In this document: positions 17,126 through 26,005 of the stretch, one piece after another
Numbering within the stretch: position 1 is the stretch's first letter
Layout: every line of letters starts with the position of its first letter
Assembly (NCBI RefSeq): GCF_900107155.1
Contig: NZ_FNOX01000010.1
Coordinates: 62,001-126,000, forward strand
DNA from: Pseudomonas salomonii
Lineage (GTDB): Bacteria; Pseudomonadota; Gammaproteobacteria; Pseudomonadales; Pseudomonadaceae
Direction of reading: 5' to 3'
DNA: 64,000 nucleotides
Made by a program: the position numbers and the translations under genes
The notes under the pieces: model-generated
Seen by the model: the letters and a program-made list of their open reading frames with translations, nothing else
Told to the model about the DNA's origin: nothing
Databases searched by the model: none

Positions 17126-17533
17126 ATGCGCTTACGTCCGTTGTGTCTGTTGGCAGTGTTAATGATCGGGGCGACCGCCCACGCGGAAGAAACCTCAAAC
17201 ACCGGCAGCTCCACGCCCTTGTCCCTGAGTGTCGGCAGCCAGATCACCGAGTTGCAGCAACGTTTGAAAGAAAGCGAACGACTGCGTGAAGAATTGAGCA
17301 AACAACTGCAAAGCACAGAGAATGCCCGTGAAAGCGCTCAACTGAATCGCTTGCGCCAGGAGAACCAACGCCTGGTCCAGCAACTCAAAGAGACACAAGG
17401 CGGCGCCTTGAACCGCTGGCTGACCGAACAACAACAGTGGTTTGTTACCGGCGGGGCCGTCGCACTGATCGCCTTGCTGTGCGGGATCTTCGCCAGCGGT
17501 GGGCACCGTCGCCGTCGACAATGGCTAAATTGA
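17126..17533 (+). CDS. Membrane-anchored periplasmic coiled-coil protein
   Basis: The product is 135 residues. It has a cleavable signal (residues 1-21, ending AHA), a Gln/Glu/Leu heptad region about 33-95, one membrane helix about 108-127 (FVTGGAVALIALLCGIFASG) and a short Arg-rich tail. This is the C-terminal plan of YgiM/TIGR04211 proteins but without the SH3b domain. It precedes cpxR by 7 bases and is likely co-transcribed, suggesting a role in envelope stress sensing. That link is inference. ATG 17126 follows AGGAG at 17117-17121. Confidence 0.7.
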   Translation: MRLRPLCLLAVLMIGATAHAEETSNTGSSTPLSLSVGSQITELQQRLKESERLREELSKQLQSTENARESAQLNRLRQENQRLVQQLKETQGGALNRWLTEQQQWFVTGGAVALIALLCGIFASGGHRRRRQWLN

Positions 17534-17540
17534 GTGAGTC

Positions 17541-18218
17541 ATGAGCGAGCTGTTACTGATAGATGATGACCAGGAGCTCTGTGAGCTGCTGACCAGTTGG
17601 CTGAGCCAGGAAGGTTTCCAGGTGCGCGCCTGCCACGACGGCTTGAGCGCGCGCAAAGCCCTGGCCGAAGCCGCACCCGCCGCCGTGGTGCTTGACGTGA
17701 TGCTGCCGGATGGCAGCGGCCTGGAGTTGCTCAAGCAACTGCGCAATGACCACCCGGAGTTGCCGGTGGTGATGCTCTCGGCCCGTGGCGAACCGCTGGA
17801 CCGTATCCTCGGCCTGGAACTGGGTGCCGACGATTACCTGGCCAAGCCCTGCGACCCACGCGAGCTGACTGCGCGCCTGCGCGCCGTGCTGCGCCGCAGC
17901 CACCCGGCGGCGGTGTCGACGCAGATGGAGCTGGGCGATTTGTGCTTCAGCCCGGTGCGCGGCGTGGTCAGCATCGACGAGCAGGAATTCACCCTCACGG
18001 TGTCCGAAAGCCGCCTGCTCGAAGCCTTGCTGCGCCAGCCCGGCGAACCGCTGGACAAGCAGGAACTGGCGCAGATCGCCCTGGGCCGCAAGCTCACTCT
18101 GTACGATCGCAGCCTGGACATGCACGTGAGCAACCTGCGCAAAAAGATCGGCCCACACCCGGATGGCCGGCCGCGGATCGTGGCGCTGCGCAGCCGTGGT
18201 TACTATTACAGCCTCTAA
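17541..18218 (+). CDS. cpxR: OmpR-family response regulator CpxR
   Basis: The product is 225 residues. The receiver domain (1-115) has the acidic pocket at DDD 8-10, phospho-acceptor D52 (VVLDVMLPDGSG) and the switch Lys in DDYLAKPC. A winged-helix DNA-binding domain follows (about 130-222; LYDRSLDMHVSNLRKKIG). It pairs with the kinase at 18988-20331 and with the Spy-like gene in between, the usual Cpx envelope-stress set. A REPIN-like element begins 4 bases after the stop. Confidence 0.93.
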   Translation: MSELLLIDDDQELCELLTSWLSQEGFQVRACHDGLSARKALAEAAPAAVVLDVMLPDGSGLELLKQLRNDHPELPVVMLSARGEPLDRILGLELGADDYLAKPCDPRELTARLRAVLRRSHPAAVSTQMELGDLCFSPVRGVVSIDEQEFTLTVSESRLLEALLRQPGEPLDKQELAQIALGRKLTLYDRSLDMHVSNLRKKIGPHPDGRPRIVALRSRGYYYSL

Positions 18219-18221
18219 AGA

Positions 18222-18332
18222 TCGTTCCCACGCTCCGCGTGGTAATGCCGCCGGGGACGCTCTGCGTTCCGCTGTGTACGCCGGTGACGCAGAGCGTCAC
18301 GGTATGCAATCCCACGCAGAGCGTGGGAACGA
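18222..18332. repeat. REPIN-like element, 'TCGTTCCCACGC' class
   Basis: Second copy of the 100-110-bp inverted element (TCGTTCCCACGCTCCGCGTG at one end, GCGTGGGAACGA at the other), inserted between cpxR and the Spy-like gene. Confidence 0.85.
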
Positions 18333-18455
18333 TCAATGTAAACCTCGCAACAAACCCTCTTTACCCAAGCTTTACCCTCCCCTGACCGCCGCTGACCTTG
18401 CGCTGGGTAACCTACTCACATCCGGACTCACCGGAATAGAGACAGGAGAAACACC

Positions 18456-18920
18456 ATGCGCAAGACCCTTATCGCTCTGATGTTCGCCGCTGCCCTGCCA
18501 ACCATCGCCATGGCCGCAGCGCCAGAAGGCCCAGGCCCGATGGGCGGCCCTGAAGGCCATATGATGGGCGGCCCAGGCCACGGCGGCGAACACGGTCCGC
18601 GTGGCAAAGGCGGCCCCTTCAGCCAGCTCGACCTGAGCCGCGAACAGCGCGAGCAAATCGGCAAGCTGATGGGCGAACAATGGCACGGCCGCAAAGAAAT
18701 CGTGCGCAAGTACCTCGACAAGCTGCCGGCCGCTGACCAGCAAGCCATGAAAAACGACATGGCCGCCGCCAAGCAGAAAACCCAGGCTGATATCCGTGCC
18801 GTGCTCAAACCCGATCAACAGAAGAAGTTCGACGAGATCGTCAAGAAGCAAGCCGAGCGCCGCGCCGAGTGGAAGGAATTCCAGGCCTGGAAAGCGCAAC
18901 AGCCGCAAAAAGCGCAATAA
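18456..18920 (+). CDS. Spy/CpxP-family periplasmic protein
   Basis: The product is 154 residues with a signal peptide (cleavage after AMA, about residue 20). A Gly/His/Met/Pro-rich N-region (GGPEGHMMGGPGHGGEHGP) may bind metal. A helical core follows with LDLSREQREQIGKLM and VLKPDQQKKFDEI, the LTxxQ-like repeats of Spy/CpxP. It likely damps CpxA or acts as a chaperone in the periplasm. ATG 18456 follows GACAGGAG. It sits between cpxR and cpxA, a Pseudomonas-type order. Confidence 0.87.
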   Translation: MRKTLIALMFAAALPTIAMAAAPEGPGPMGGPEGHMMGGPGHGGEHGPRGKGGPFSQLDLSREQREQIGKLMGEQWHGRKEIVRKYLDKLPAADQQAMKNDMAAAKQKTQADIRAVLKPDQQKKFDEIVKKQAERRAEWKEFQAWKAQQPQKAQ

Positions 18921-18940
18921 TGCGCTAGCGTTACCTCCCC

Positions 18941-18969
18941 AGCCCAGTGGCTCGCGCCGCTGGGCTTTT
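18941..18969 (+). terminator. Terminator-like hairpin between Spy-like gene and cpxA
   Basis: AGCCCAG/CTGGGCT arms (18941-18947 with 18960-18966) with a short T run. It could reduce read-through into cpxA. Confidence 0.6.
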
Positions 18970-18987
18970 CGTGTTTGAGGGTTTCCT

Positions 18988-20331
18988 GTGCGTTCATTGT
19001 TCTGGCGCATCCTGGCCAGTTTCTGGCTGGCCATCGCCTTGGTTGCCGGGCTGTCGATCCTGCTTGGGCATATGCTCAACCAGGACACCTGGATTCTGAG
19101 CCGCCATCCCGGCCTCAACAACCTGGCGCAAGAGTGGACGCAACTCTACGAAGCCCAGGGTGAGGACGCCGCCCAGGAGTTGCTGCAACAACGCAAACGC
19201 CAGTACCACATCGACGTGCAGGTCCTCAACGAAAGCGGCGACCCGGTGGTACGCGGCACTTTCCCGCGCCGTGCCGCCGCCTTCGAAGCCCGCCAGAATG
19301 ACAACCAGGACAGCCATCTGCCCTGGCGCCGCCTGACCGCCGAGTACACCAGTGAAAAAACCGGTGACACGTACCTGCTGATCTATCGCATCCCCAACCC
19401 GGAACTGGACGCCTGGCACCGCAGCAGCCTGATGTGGCCGTTGAGCGCACTGGCCATTGCCCTGGTGGTGCTGACGCTGTTCAGCCTGCTGGTGACCTTG
19501 TCCATTACCCGCCCACTCAGCCGCCTGCGCGGCGCAGTGCATGACCTGGGCCAGACCACCTATCAGCAAAACAGCCTGGCGCAACTGGCCAACCGCCGCG
19601 ATGAATTCGGCGTGCTGGCCACGGACTTCAACCGCATGGGCGCACGCTTGCAAAGCCTGATCGGCAGCCAGCGCCAGTTGCTGCGCGATGTGTCCCACGA
19701 ACTGCGCTCGCCGCTGGCCCGCTTGCGCATCGCCCTGGCCCTGGCCGAACGCGCCGGCCCCGAAGAACGCGAACGCCTGTGGCCGCGCCTGACCCGTGAG
19801 TGCGACCGTCTGGAAGCACTCATCAGCGAGATTCTGGTGCTGGCCCGCGTGGACGCCGACAACGCCAGCGCCGAAGAATTCGACCTCACCCCACTGCTCA
19901 GAACCTTACAAAAGGATGCCCAACTCAGTGCGCCGGAACAGGTGGTGCAATTGAGCGCCGAACCCGAGCTGCACCTCAAGGGCTGGCCGACCATGATCGA
20001 GCGCGCGGTGGACAACCTGCTGCGTAACGCCCAGCGCTTTAACCCCGTTGGCCAGCCGATCGAGCTAGGCGCCCAGCACCAGGGCGAGCGCATCCTGATC
20101 AGCGTGCGCGACCACGGCCCCGGCGTTGAAGCCGAACACTTGAGCCAACTGGGCGAGCCGTTTTATCGCGCGCCCGGTCAAGCGGCCCAAGGCCACGGGC
20201 TGGGCCTGGCGATTGCCCGCCGCGCCGCCGAACGCCATGGCGGCAGCCTGATTCTGGCCAATCACCCGGACGGTGGTTTTATCGCCAGCATCGACTTGCC
20301 GTTGGTGCCGGGAGTGGTCACAGCCGTGTGA
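18988..20331 (+). CDS. cpxA: Sensor histidine kinase CpxA
   Basis: The product is 447 residues. The first membrane helix is about 7-28 and the periplasmic domain about 29-145. The second helix is about 150-172, followed by HAMP (ITRPLSRLRGAVHDLG). The HisKA site is DVSHELRSPLARL with phospho-acceptor H237. The ATPase part has NLLRNAQRFNP (N-box) and DHGPGVEAEHL (G1), then GLGLAI (G2). GTG 18988 gives MRSLFWRILASFWLAIAL, the usual start. It phosphorylates the CpxR encoded upstream. Confidence 0.93.
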   Translation: MRSLFWRILASFWLAIALVAGLSILLGHMLNQDTWILSRHPGLNNLAQEWTQLYEAQGEDAAQELLQQRKRQYHIDVQVLNESGDPVVRGTFPRRAAAFEARQNDNQDSHLPWRRLTAEYTSEKTGDTYLLIYRIPNPELDAWHRSSLMWPLSALAIALVVLTLFSLLVTLSITRPLSRLRGAVHDLGQTTYQQNSLAQLANRRDEFGVLATDFNRMGARLQSLIGSQRQLLRDVSHELRSPLARLRIALALAERAGPEERERLWPRLTRECDRLEALISEILVLARVDADNASAEEFDLTPLLRTLQKDAQLSAPEQVVQLSAEPELHLKGWPTMIERAVDNLLRNAQRFNPVGQPIELGAQHQGERILISVRDHGPGVEAEHLSQLGEPFYRAPGQAAQGHGLGLAIARRAAERHGGSLILANHPDGGFIASIDLPLVPGVVTAV

Positions 20332-20371
20332 GGATCTTCTATAGTGGCCCTTCTCTAACGGAGGGCCTTTG

Positions 20372-21721
20372 ATGACTGACCTGCTGACACCCATCCAAGC
20401 CGCACTCGATTTACCGCAAACCCCACTGACGTTCACCGAGGCCGGCGCCCTGCCCTCGACCTTTGCCGTGACCGAACTGGCCAGCGCCAGCCTCGGCGCT
20501 GCCGGCCTGGCGGTTGCTCAACTTATCCAGCAACAAACCGGGCGCTTGCCCAGCGTGAGCGTGGACCGACGCCTCGCTTGCTTCTGGTTCTCCTCCTCGA
20601 TTCGCCCGGTGGGCTGGCAAGTACCGCCGCTGTGGGACCCGGTGGCCGGCGACTACGCCAGCGCCGACGGCTGGATCCGTTTGCACACCAATGCGCCCCA
20701 CCACCGGGCTGCCGCCGAGCGCGTCCTGGGCAAGGTCAATGACCGCGCCGAGATGGCCAGTAAAGTCGCCGCCTGGAACGCCGCCGAACTGGAACAGGCG
20801 ATCGTCGATGCCGGCGGTTGCGCGGCGCAGATGCGTACCTGGCAGGCCTGGCAAACCCATCCGCAAGGGTTGGCGGTGAACGCCGAGGCATTGGTGCAGC
20901 GCCAGACCTTCGACACCACTGGCGACAAACCGTGGCTCGGCTCGGTGGCACGCCCGCTGGCCGGCATCAAGGTGCTGGACTTGACCCGTGTGTTGGCCGG
21001 TCCTGTGGCCAGTCGTTTTCTCGCAGGCCTGGGCGCCGATGTACTGCGCATCGACTCGCCGACCTGGAACGAACCGGGCGTAGTGCCGGAAATGACCCTG
21101 GGCAAACGCTGCGCACGCCTGAACCTTAAAAGTGCCGAAGACCGCCAGGTGTTCGAAAACCTGCTCAAGGACGCCGACATCCTGTTCCACGGCTACCGCG
21201 CCGACGCGCTCGAACAGTTGGGCTACACCGCCACAGAATTACAACGCCTCGCCCCCGGCCTGATCGACGTAAGCCTCAACGCCTACGGCTGGAGCGGCCC
21301 GTGGCGCAACCGTCGTGGCTTCGACAGTCTGGTGCAGATGAGCAGCGGCATTGCCGATGCTGGCATGGCGTGGAAACAGGCGGATAAACCGGTGCCGCTG
21401 CCGTTGCAGGCGCTGGATCATGGGACCGGGTATTTGATGGCGGCCAGTGCGATTCAAGCCTTGAGCGAGCGGCTGAAAACCGGCCGCGGTGGTTCGGCGC
21501 GCTTGTCATTGGCGCGCACCGCAAAGTTGCTGGTGGAGGCCGGGCAAGTGCCGGAGCAGCCGGCGTTGCGGGCCGAAGAACCGGGCGATCAGGGCTTGGT
21601 GGTGGAGCAGACGGCCTGGGGCCAGGCCCATCGTTTGCTGGCGCCGGTGACCATCAGTGGCACGCCGTTGCAGTGGGATTTGCCCGCTGGGGAATTGGGC
21701 TCACATCGAGCTCAGTGGTGA
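20372..21721 (+). CDS. CoA-transferase family III (CaiB/BaiF) protein
   Basis: The product is 449 residues. The family III core is clear: PLAGIKVLDLTRVLAGPVASRFL, then GADVLRIDSP, TLGKRCARLNLKS, and later LIDVSLNAYGWSGPWRNRRGFDS. The ~190 residues before this core are a partial extra half, as seen in two-domain CaiB proteins, but without motifs I can name. The acyl substrate is unknown. ATG 20372 follows CGGAGGG. It is a single unit and a REP pair follows its stop. Confidence 0.85.
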   Translation: MTDLLTPIQAALDLPQTPLTFTEAGALPSTFAVTELASASLGAAGLAVAQLIQQQTGRLPSVSVDRRLACFWFSSSIRPVGWQVPPLWDPVAGDYASADGWIRLHTNAPHHRAAAERVLGKVNDRAEMASKVAAWNAAELEQAIVDAGGCAAQMRTWQAWQTHPQGLAVNAEALVQRQTFDTTGDKPWLGSVARPLAGIKVLDLTRVLAGPVASRFLAGLGADVLRIDSPTWNEPGVVPEMTLGKRCARLNLKSAEDRQVFENLLKDADILFHGYRADALEQLGYTATELQRLAPGLIDVSLNAYGWSGPWRNRRGFDSLVQMSSGIADAGMAWKQADKPVPLPLQALDHGTGYLMAASAIQALSERLKTGRGGSARLSLARTAKLLVEAGQVPEQPALRAEEPGDQGLVVEQTAWGQAHRLLAPVTISGTPLQWDLPAGELGSHRAQW

Positions 21722-21731
21722 ATTGAGATCG

Positions 21732-21803
21732 CTATCGCAGGCAAGCCAGCTCCCACATTGGATGTGTGAACACAGTCGAATGTGGGAGCTGGCTTGCCTG
21801 CGA
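21732..21803. repeat. REP pair, 'AGCTGGCTTGCCTGCGAT' class
   Basis: ATCGCAGGCAAGCCAGCTCC and GGAGCTGGCTTGCCTGCGAT face each other around a short centre. It lies between two convergent genes and could form a strong hairpin in both transcripts. Confidence 0.88.
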
Positions 21804-21823
21804 TGAGGCCCTAAAAGATGTCA

Positions 21824-22687
21824 TCAATCCATTCTGCTCAACGACGTCCACAAATGCTGCGCCGCATACGCCCTTAAAGGCCGCCACGCCTCAGCCCTGG
21901 CCAACAACTGCCGCGCCGATACCGGCCCGCCTTCCAGCGCCGCCAGCGCATTGATCAAGCCAATATCCCCCGACGCAAACGCATCCGGCTCACGCAACTG
22001 ACGCATGGCGATGTACTGCGCGGTCCAGTCGCCAATTCCCGGCAAGGCTACCAGGCGCGCCACGCCGTCCTTGAGATTGGCCTTGGCTGCAAATAATTGC
22101 GGATCATCCAGCAACGCCCGAGCCACACCCGACAAGGTACGGCCCCGCGCCCTGGGCATACCCAAGGTCGCCAGGTCCGCCGCCGCCAAGACTTCAGGAG
22201 CAGGAAATACATGGGTAATACCGGTATGGGGCGTTTGCAGCGGCTGGCCATACTGCGCCACCAATTTACCCGCCAGGCGAATGGCCGCGACCACCGTGAT
22301 CTGCTGGCCCAGCACTGCACGAATCGCCAGCTCCAAACCATCCCACGTCCCCGGCACCCGCAGGCCAGGGCGGGTAGCCACCAACTGCGCCATCAACGGG
22401 TCGGCGGCCAGTTGCGCATTGATCAAACCAGGCCGCGCATCCAGATCGAACATCGCCCGCAGGCGCCGCTCGATCTCGGGCAACGCCGCCATGTCGGGAA
22501 ACTCAACGCCCACTTCCAGCCAATCGCCCGCGCCCGGCGCCACGCTGATGCAGCCGTGTTGCCCGCCAATGCTGATGCTGCGCCGATACACGCCGGCCTC
22601 CACGGTCTCCAACCCGGTGATGGCCCGCGCCGATAGAAAACCCAGCATTGCCGCCCAGTCATAGGGCGGCTCATACGCCAATCTCAC
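21824..22687 (-). CDS. alkA: DNA-3-methyladenine glycosylase II
   Basis: The product is 287 residues. The AlkA N-terminal domain is followed by the HhH-GPD fold: LPGIGDWTAQYIAMRQL (helix-hairpin-helix) and PDAFASGDIGLINAL, in which the Asp matches the catalytic Asp238 of E. coli AlkA. WRPLRAYAAQHLW closes the active site. It removes alkylated purines and some pyrimidines from DNA. The start is GTG 22687, which overlaps the stop of the upstream transporter gene by four bases, so it should be translated by coupling to it. No Ada domain is fused. Confidence 0.92.
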   Translation of the reverse strand: MRLAYEPPYDWAAMLGFLSARAITGLETVEAGVYRRSISIGGQHGCISVAPGAGDWLEVGVEFPDMAALPEIERRLRAMFDLDARPGLINAQLAADPLMAQLVATRPGLRVPGTWDGLELAIRAVLGQQITVVAAIRLAGKLVAQYGQPLQTPHTGITHVFPAPEVLAAADLATLGMPRARGRTLSGVARALLDDPQLFAAKANLKDGVARLVALPGIGDWTAQYIAMRQLREPDAFASGDIGLINALAALEGGPVSARQLLARAEAWRPLRAYAAQHLWTSLSRMD

Positions 22688-24111
22688 AACGACAACACCC
22701 CGCTATACAGCCCATAAGCCGCCAGCCCCGCGCCCGCGATCACGCAACTGAAAATGCCTTTTTCCATGGGCGTAAACAAGGGCTGGCCCTGTTCGCGCTT
22801 GGCCAGGGCAAACAGGATCACGCCGGGCGCATACAGCAACGCCGAGAGCAGCAGGTACTTCAAGCCACCGGCATACAGCAGCCAGACGGCATAGCCGAGG
22901 GCGATCAGGCCGACCAGAAAATCCTTATAACGCTGGCGCTGGGCACCGGCATAGGTTTCGCCGCGCCCGCTCAGCAGCACCGCGTAGGCCGCCGACCACA
23001 GGTACGGCACCAGGATCATCGACGAGGCCAGGTAAATCAGGGTGGTGTAGGTGCTGTGGGAAAACAGCGTGATCACCAGGAACACCTGGATCATCACGTT
23101 GGTCAGCCACAGCGCATTGACCGGCACCCGGTTGGGGTTTTCCTTTTTAAGGAAGGCCGGCATGGTCTTGTCATGGGCAGTGGCGTAGAGGATTTCCGCA
23201 CACAGCAGCACCCATGACAGCAAGGCGCCGAGCAGCGACACGGCCAAGCCGATGCTGATCGCCATCGCGCCCCACGGCCCGACGATATGTTCCAGCACAC
23301 CTGCCAGTGAAGGGTTTTGCAATTGCGCCAGCTCCGGCTGGCTCATGATGCCCAGGGACAGCACATTCACCAGCACCAGCAGTGCCAGCACACCCAGAAA
23401 GCCGATCACGGTGGCGCGGCCCACGTCCGAGCGCTTCTCGGCGCGCGCCGAATACACGCTGGCGCCCTCGATACCGATAAACACGAACACGGTGACCAGC
23501 ATCATGTTGCGCACCTGATCGACCACGCTGCCGAATTGCGGGTTACCCAGGCCCCAGATATCGCGGGTAAAGATATCCGCCTTGAACGCCACGGCGGCGA
23601 TCACGATAAACATCAGCAACGGCACGATCTTCGCCACCGTAGTGATCTGGTTGATGAACGCCGCCTCCTTGATGCCACGCAGCACCAGAAAATGCACCGC
23701 CCACAGCAGCAGCGAGGCACAGCCGATGGCGACCGGCGTATTGCCCTGGCCGAACACCGGGAAAAAGTAGCCGAGGGTGCTGAACAGCAACACGAAGTAA
23801 CCGACGTTGCCCATCCATGCACTGATCCAGTAGCCCCAGGCCGACGAAAACCCCATGTAGTCACCGAACCCGGCCTTGGCGTAGGCGTACACGCCGGAAT
23901 CCAGTTCGGGTTTGCGATTGGCCAGGGTCTGGAACACAAAGGCCAGGGTGAGCATGCCGACGGCGGTGATGGCCCAGCCGATCAGCACGGCGCCCACTTC
24001 GGCGCGTGCGGCCATGTTCTGCGGCAAAGAGAAAATACCGCCGCCGATCATCGAACCCACCACCAGGGCAATCAACGCGCTGAGGCGTAGTTTCTCGGCC
24101 GGTTGGGACAT
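22684..24111 (-). CDS. ArcD-like arginine/ornithine antiporter (paralogue 2)
   Basis: The product is 475 residues, same length as the divergent ArcD at 24558 and about 80% alike by eye. It is an APC-superfamily antiporter with about 12-13 helices. The first helix signature is LIALVVGSMIGGGIFSLPQN, with GIEGASVYSARAEKRSDVG in helix 6 as in ArcD. It should exchange arginine for ornithine, or a related basic amino acid. Unlike the other copy it is not joined to arc enzymes but to alkA downstream. ATG 24111. Confidence 0.86.
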   Translation of the reverse strand: MSQPAEKLRLSALIALVVGSMIGGGIFSLPQNMAARAEVGAVLIGWAITAVGMLTLAFVFQTLANRKPELDSGVYAYAKAGFGDYMGFSSAWGYWISAWMGNVGYFVLLFSTLGYFFPVFGQGNTPVAIGCASLLLWAVHFLVLRGIKEAAFINQITTVAKIVPLLMFIVIAAVAFKADIFTRDIWGLGNPQFGSVVDQVRNMMLVTVFVFIGIEGASVYSARAEKRSDVGRATVIGFLGVLALLVLVNVLSLGIMSQPELAQLQNPSLAGVLEHIVGPWGAMAISIGLAVSLLGALLSWVLLCAEILYATAHDKTMPAFLKKENPNRVPVNALWLTNVMIQVFLVITLFSHSTYTTLIYLASSMILVPYLWSAAYAVLLSGRGETYAGAQRQRYKDFLVGLIALGYAVWLLYAGGLKYLLLSALLYAPGVILFALAKREQGQPLFTPMEKGIFSCVIAGAGLAAYGLYSGVLSL

Positions 24112-24557
24112 GAAAACTCCTGAAATAAAATAGTTTGAGAGAACACGCGCGCACTCAACTAATTAACTCAGCGAGTGTAGCGTTTATTAAAGACCGCGAT
24201 AAAACCGTCACGCTCATAACGCAATGGCATGACAGTTTATAAAGTTTAGGCTTATTTATAATTTAAATAGAGCAGGCACTTTGCCAGTTCGTGCTGGCTT
24301 AGGCCCTTAATTGAGAAAAGTTTGCACATTCGACAAAACGGGCTAGGGTCAAACGTCCACACCTCGAACTAAATGATTAATAAACACGCAGGAGCCGCTC
24401 TGGAAAGCGCCTTTGCGGGGGAAACTATTGCCTCGGGATTTTACCCTTAAGTCATTAATTCACAATGGAATGTGCCAATGAAGTGATCTGAGTCAGCTGT
24501 TTGATTAGCGCACGGAATTATTCTGTGGTCTCTCTTCTCCTGCATTGGAGTCATGCA
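24112..24557. other. 446-bp divergent control region of two ArcD genes
   Basis: No gene is seen. The stretch is clearly AT-rich (for example TTATTTATAATTTAAATAG near 24253). I looked for an ANR/FNR box (TTGAT-N4-ATCAA), expected before arcDABC. I found only a half-site TTGAT at 24501-24505 with no matching partner. A weak box or a different activator (ArgR) remains possible. Confidence 0.5.
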
Positions 24558-25985
24558 ATGTCTGAAACTCCCGGAAAACTTCGACTCGGCGCCCTGGTTG
24601 CGCTGGTCGTGGGCTCAATGATTGGCGGCGGGATCTTCTCACTCCCGCAAAACATGGCCGCCAGCGCCGATGTCGGCGCGGTGTTGATCGGCTGGGTCAT
24701 TACCGCCATCGGCATGCTCACCCTCGCTTTCGTGTTCCAGACCCTGGCCAACCGCAAGCCTGACCTCGACGGCGGCGTGTACGCCTATGCCAAGGCCGGG
24801 TTTGGCGACTACATGGGCTTCTCATCAGCCTGGGGTTACTGGATCAGCGCCTGGCTGGGCAACGTCGGTTACTTCGTGTTGCTGTTCAGCACCCTCGGTT
24901 ACTTCTTCCCCATTTTTGGCGAGGGCAACACGCCAGTGGCGGTGATCGGCGCCTCGGTGCTGCTATGGGCCGTGCATTTCCTGGTACTGCGCGGCATCAA
25001 GGAAGCAGCCTTCATCAACCTGGTGACCACCGTCGCCAAAGTGGTGCCGCTGGTGCTGTTTGTATTGATCGCGCTGTTCGCGTTCAAGCTGGACATCTTT
25101 ACCGCTGACATCTGGGGCGTGAAAAACCCAGATCTGGGCAGTGTGATGAACCAGGTGCGCAACATGATGCTGGTCACCGTGTGGGTGTTTATCGGCATCG
25201 AAGGCGCGAGCATCTTCTCGTCCCGTGCAGAAAAACGCAGCGACGTCGGCAAGGCCACCGTGATCGGCTTTATCACCGTGCTGCTGTTTCTGATGCTGGT
25301 GAACGTGCTGTCCCTGGGCATCATGACCCAACCGGAACTGGCCAAACTGCAGAACCCTTCAATGGCTGCCGTGCTGGAGCATGTGGTGGGCCACTGGGGC
25401 GCGGTGTTGATCAGCGTCGGCTTGATCATCTCGCTGCTGGGTGCGCTGCTGTCGTGGGTGCTGCTGTGTGCGGAGATCATGTTCGCCGCCGCCAAGGACC
25501 ACACCATGCCGGAGTTCCTGCGTAAGGAAAACGCCAACCATGTGCCGGTCAACGCCCTGTGGCTGACCAATGCGATGGTTCAGGTTTTCCTGGTCATCAC
25601 GCTGTTTTCGGCCAGCACTTACCTGTCGCTGATCTACCTCGCCACCTCGATGATCCTGGTGCCTTACCTGTGGTCGGCGGCCTATGCACTGCTGCTGGCG
25701 GTGCGCGGCGAGACCTACGAAAACGCCCTGCGCGAGCGCAGGAAAGACCTGTTCATCGGCGCCATCGCCCTGATCTACGCGGTCTGGCTGCTCTACGCCG
25801 GTGGCACCAAATACCTGCTGCTGTCCGCCCTGCTCTATGCCCCCGGCGCCATCCTGTTCGCCAAGGCCAAGCATGAACTGGGCAAGCCGATTTTCACCAA
25901 CGTCGAGAAGCTGATTTTTGCCGCAGTCGTCATTGGCGCCCTCGTGGCTGCCTATGGCCTCTACGACGGCTTCCTGACTCTGTAA
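24558..25985 (+). CDS. arcD: Arginine/ornithine antiporter ArcD
   Basis: The product is 475 residues and the first gene of arcDABC. It exchanges external arginine for ornithine, which powers the arginine deiminase pathway without net energy. The helix 1 signature is VALVVGSMIGGGIFSLPQN and the helix 6 signature GIEGASIFSSRAEKRSDVG. ATG 24558 follows TTGGAG. arcA begins 20 bases after the stop. In P. aeruginosa this operon is induced by low oxygen (ANR) and arginine (ArgR). Confidence 0.95.
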   Translation: MSETPGKLRLGALVALVVGSMIGGGIFSLPQNMAASADVGAVLIGWVITAIGMLTLAFVFQTLANRKPDLDGGVYAYAKAGFGDYMGFSSAWGYWISAWLGNVGYFVLLFSTLGYFFPIFGEGNTPVAVIGASVLLWAVHFLVLRGIKEAAFINLVTTVAKVVPLVLFVLIALFAFKLDIFTADIWGVKNPDLGSVMNQVRNMMLVTVWVFIGIEGASIFSSRAEKRSDVGKATVIGFITVLLFLMLVNVLSLGIMTQPELAKLQNPSMAAVLEHVVGHWGAVLISVGLIISLLGALLSWVLLCAEIMFAAAKDHTMPEFLRKENANHVPVNALWLTNAMVQVFLVITLFSASTYLSLIYLATSMILVPYLWSAAYALLLAVRGETYENALRERRKDLFIGAIALIYAVWLLYAGGTKYLLLSALLYAPGAILFAKAKHELGKPIFTNVEKLIFAAVVIGALVAAYGLYDGFLTL

Positions 25986-26005
25986 TTCTGACTGGAGGAT
26001 CTGTA

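Noticed and set aside
24112..24557. ANR/FNR box for arcD
   Set aside because: Only a half-site TTGAT at 24501 could be found; the partner half does not match.
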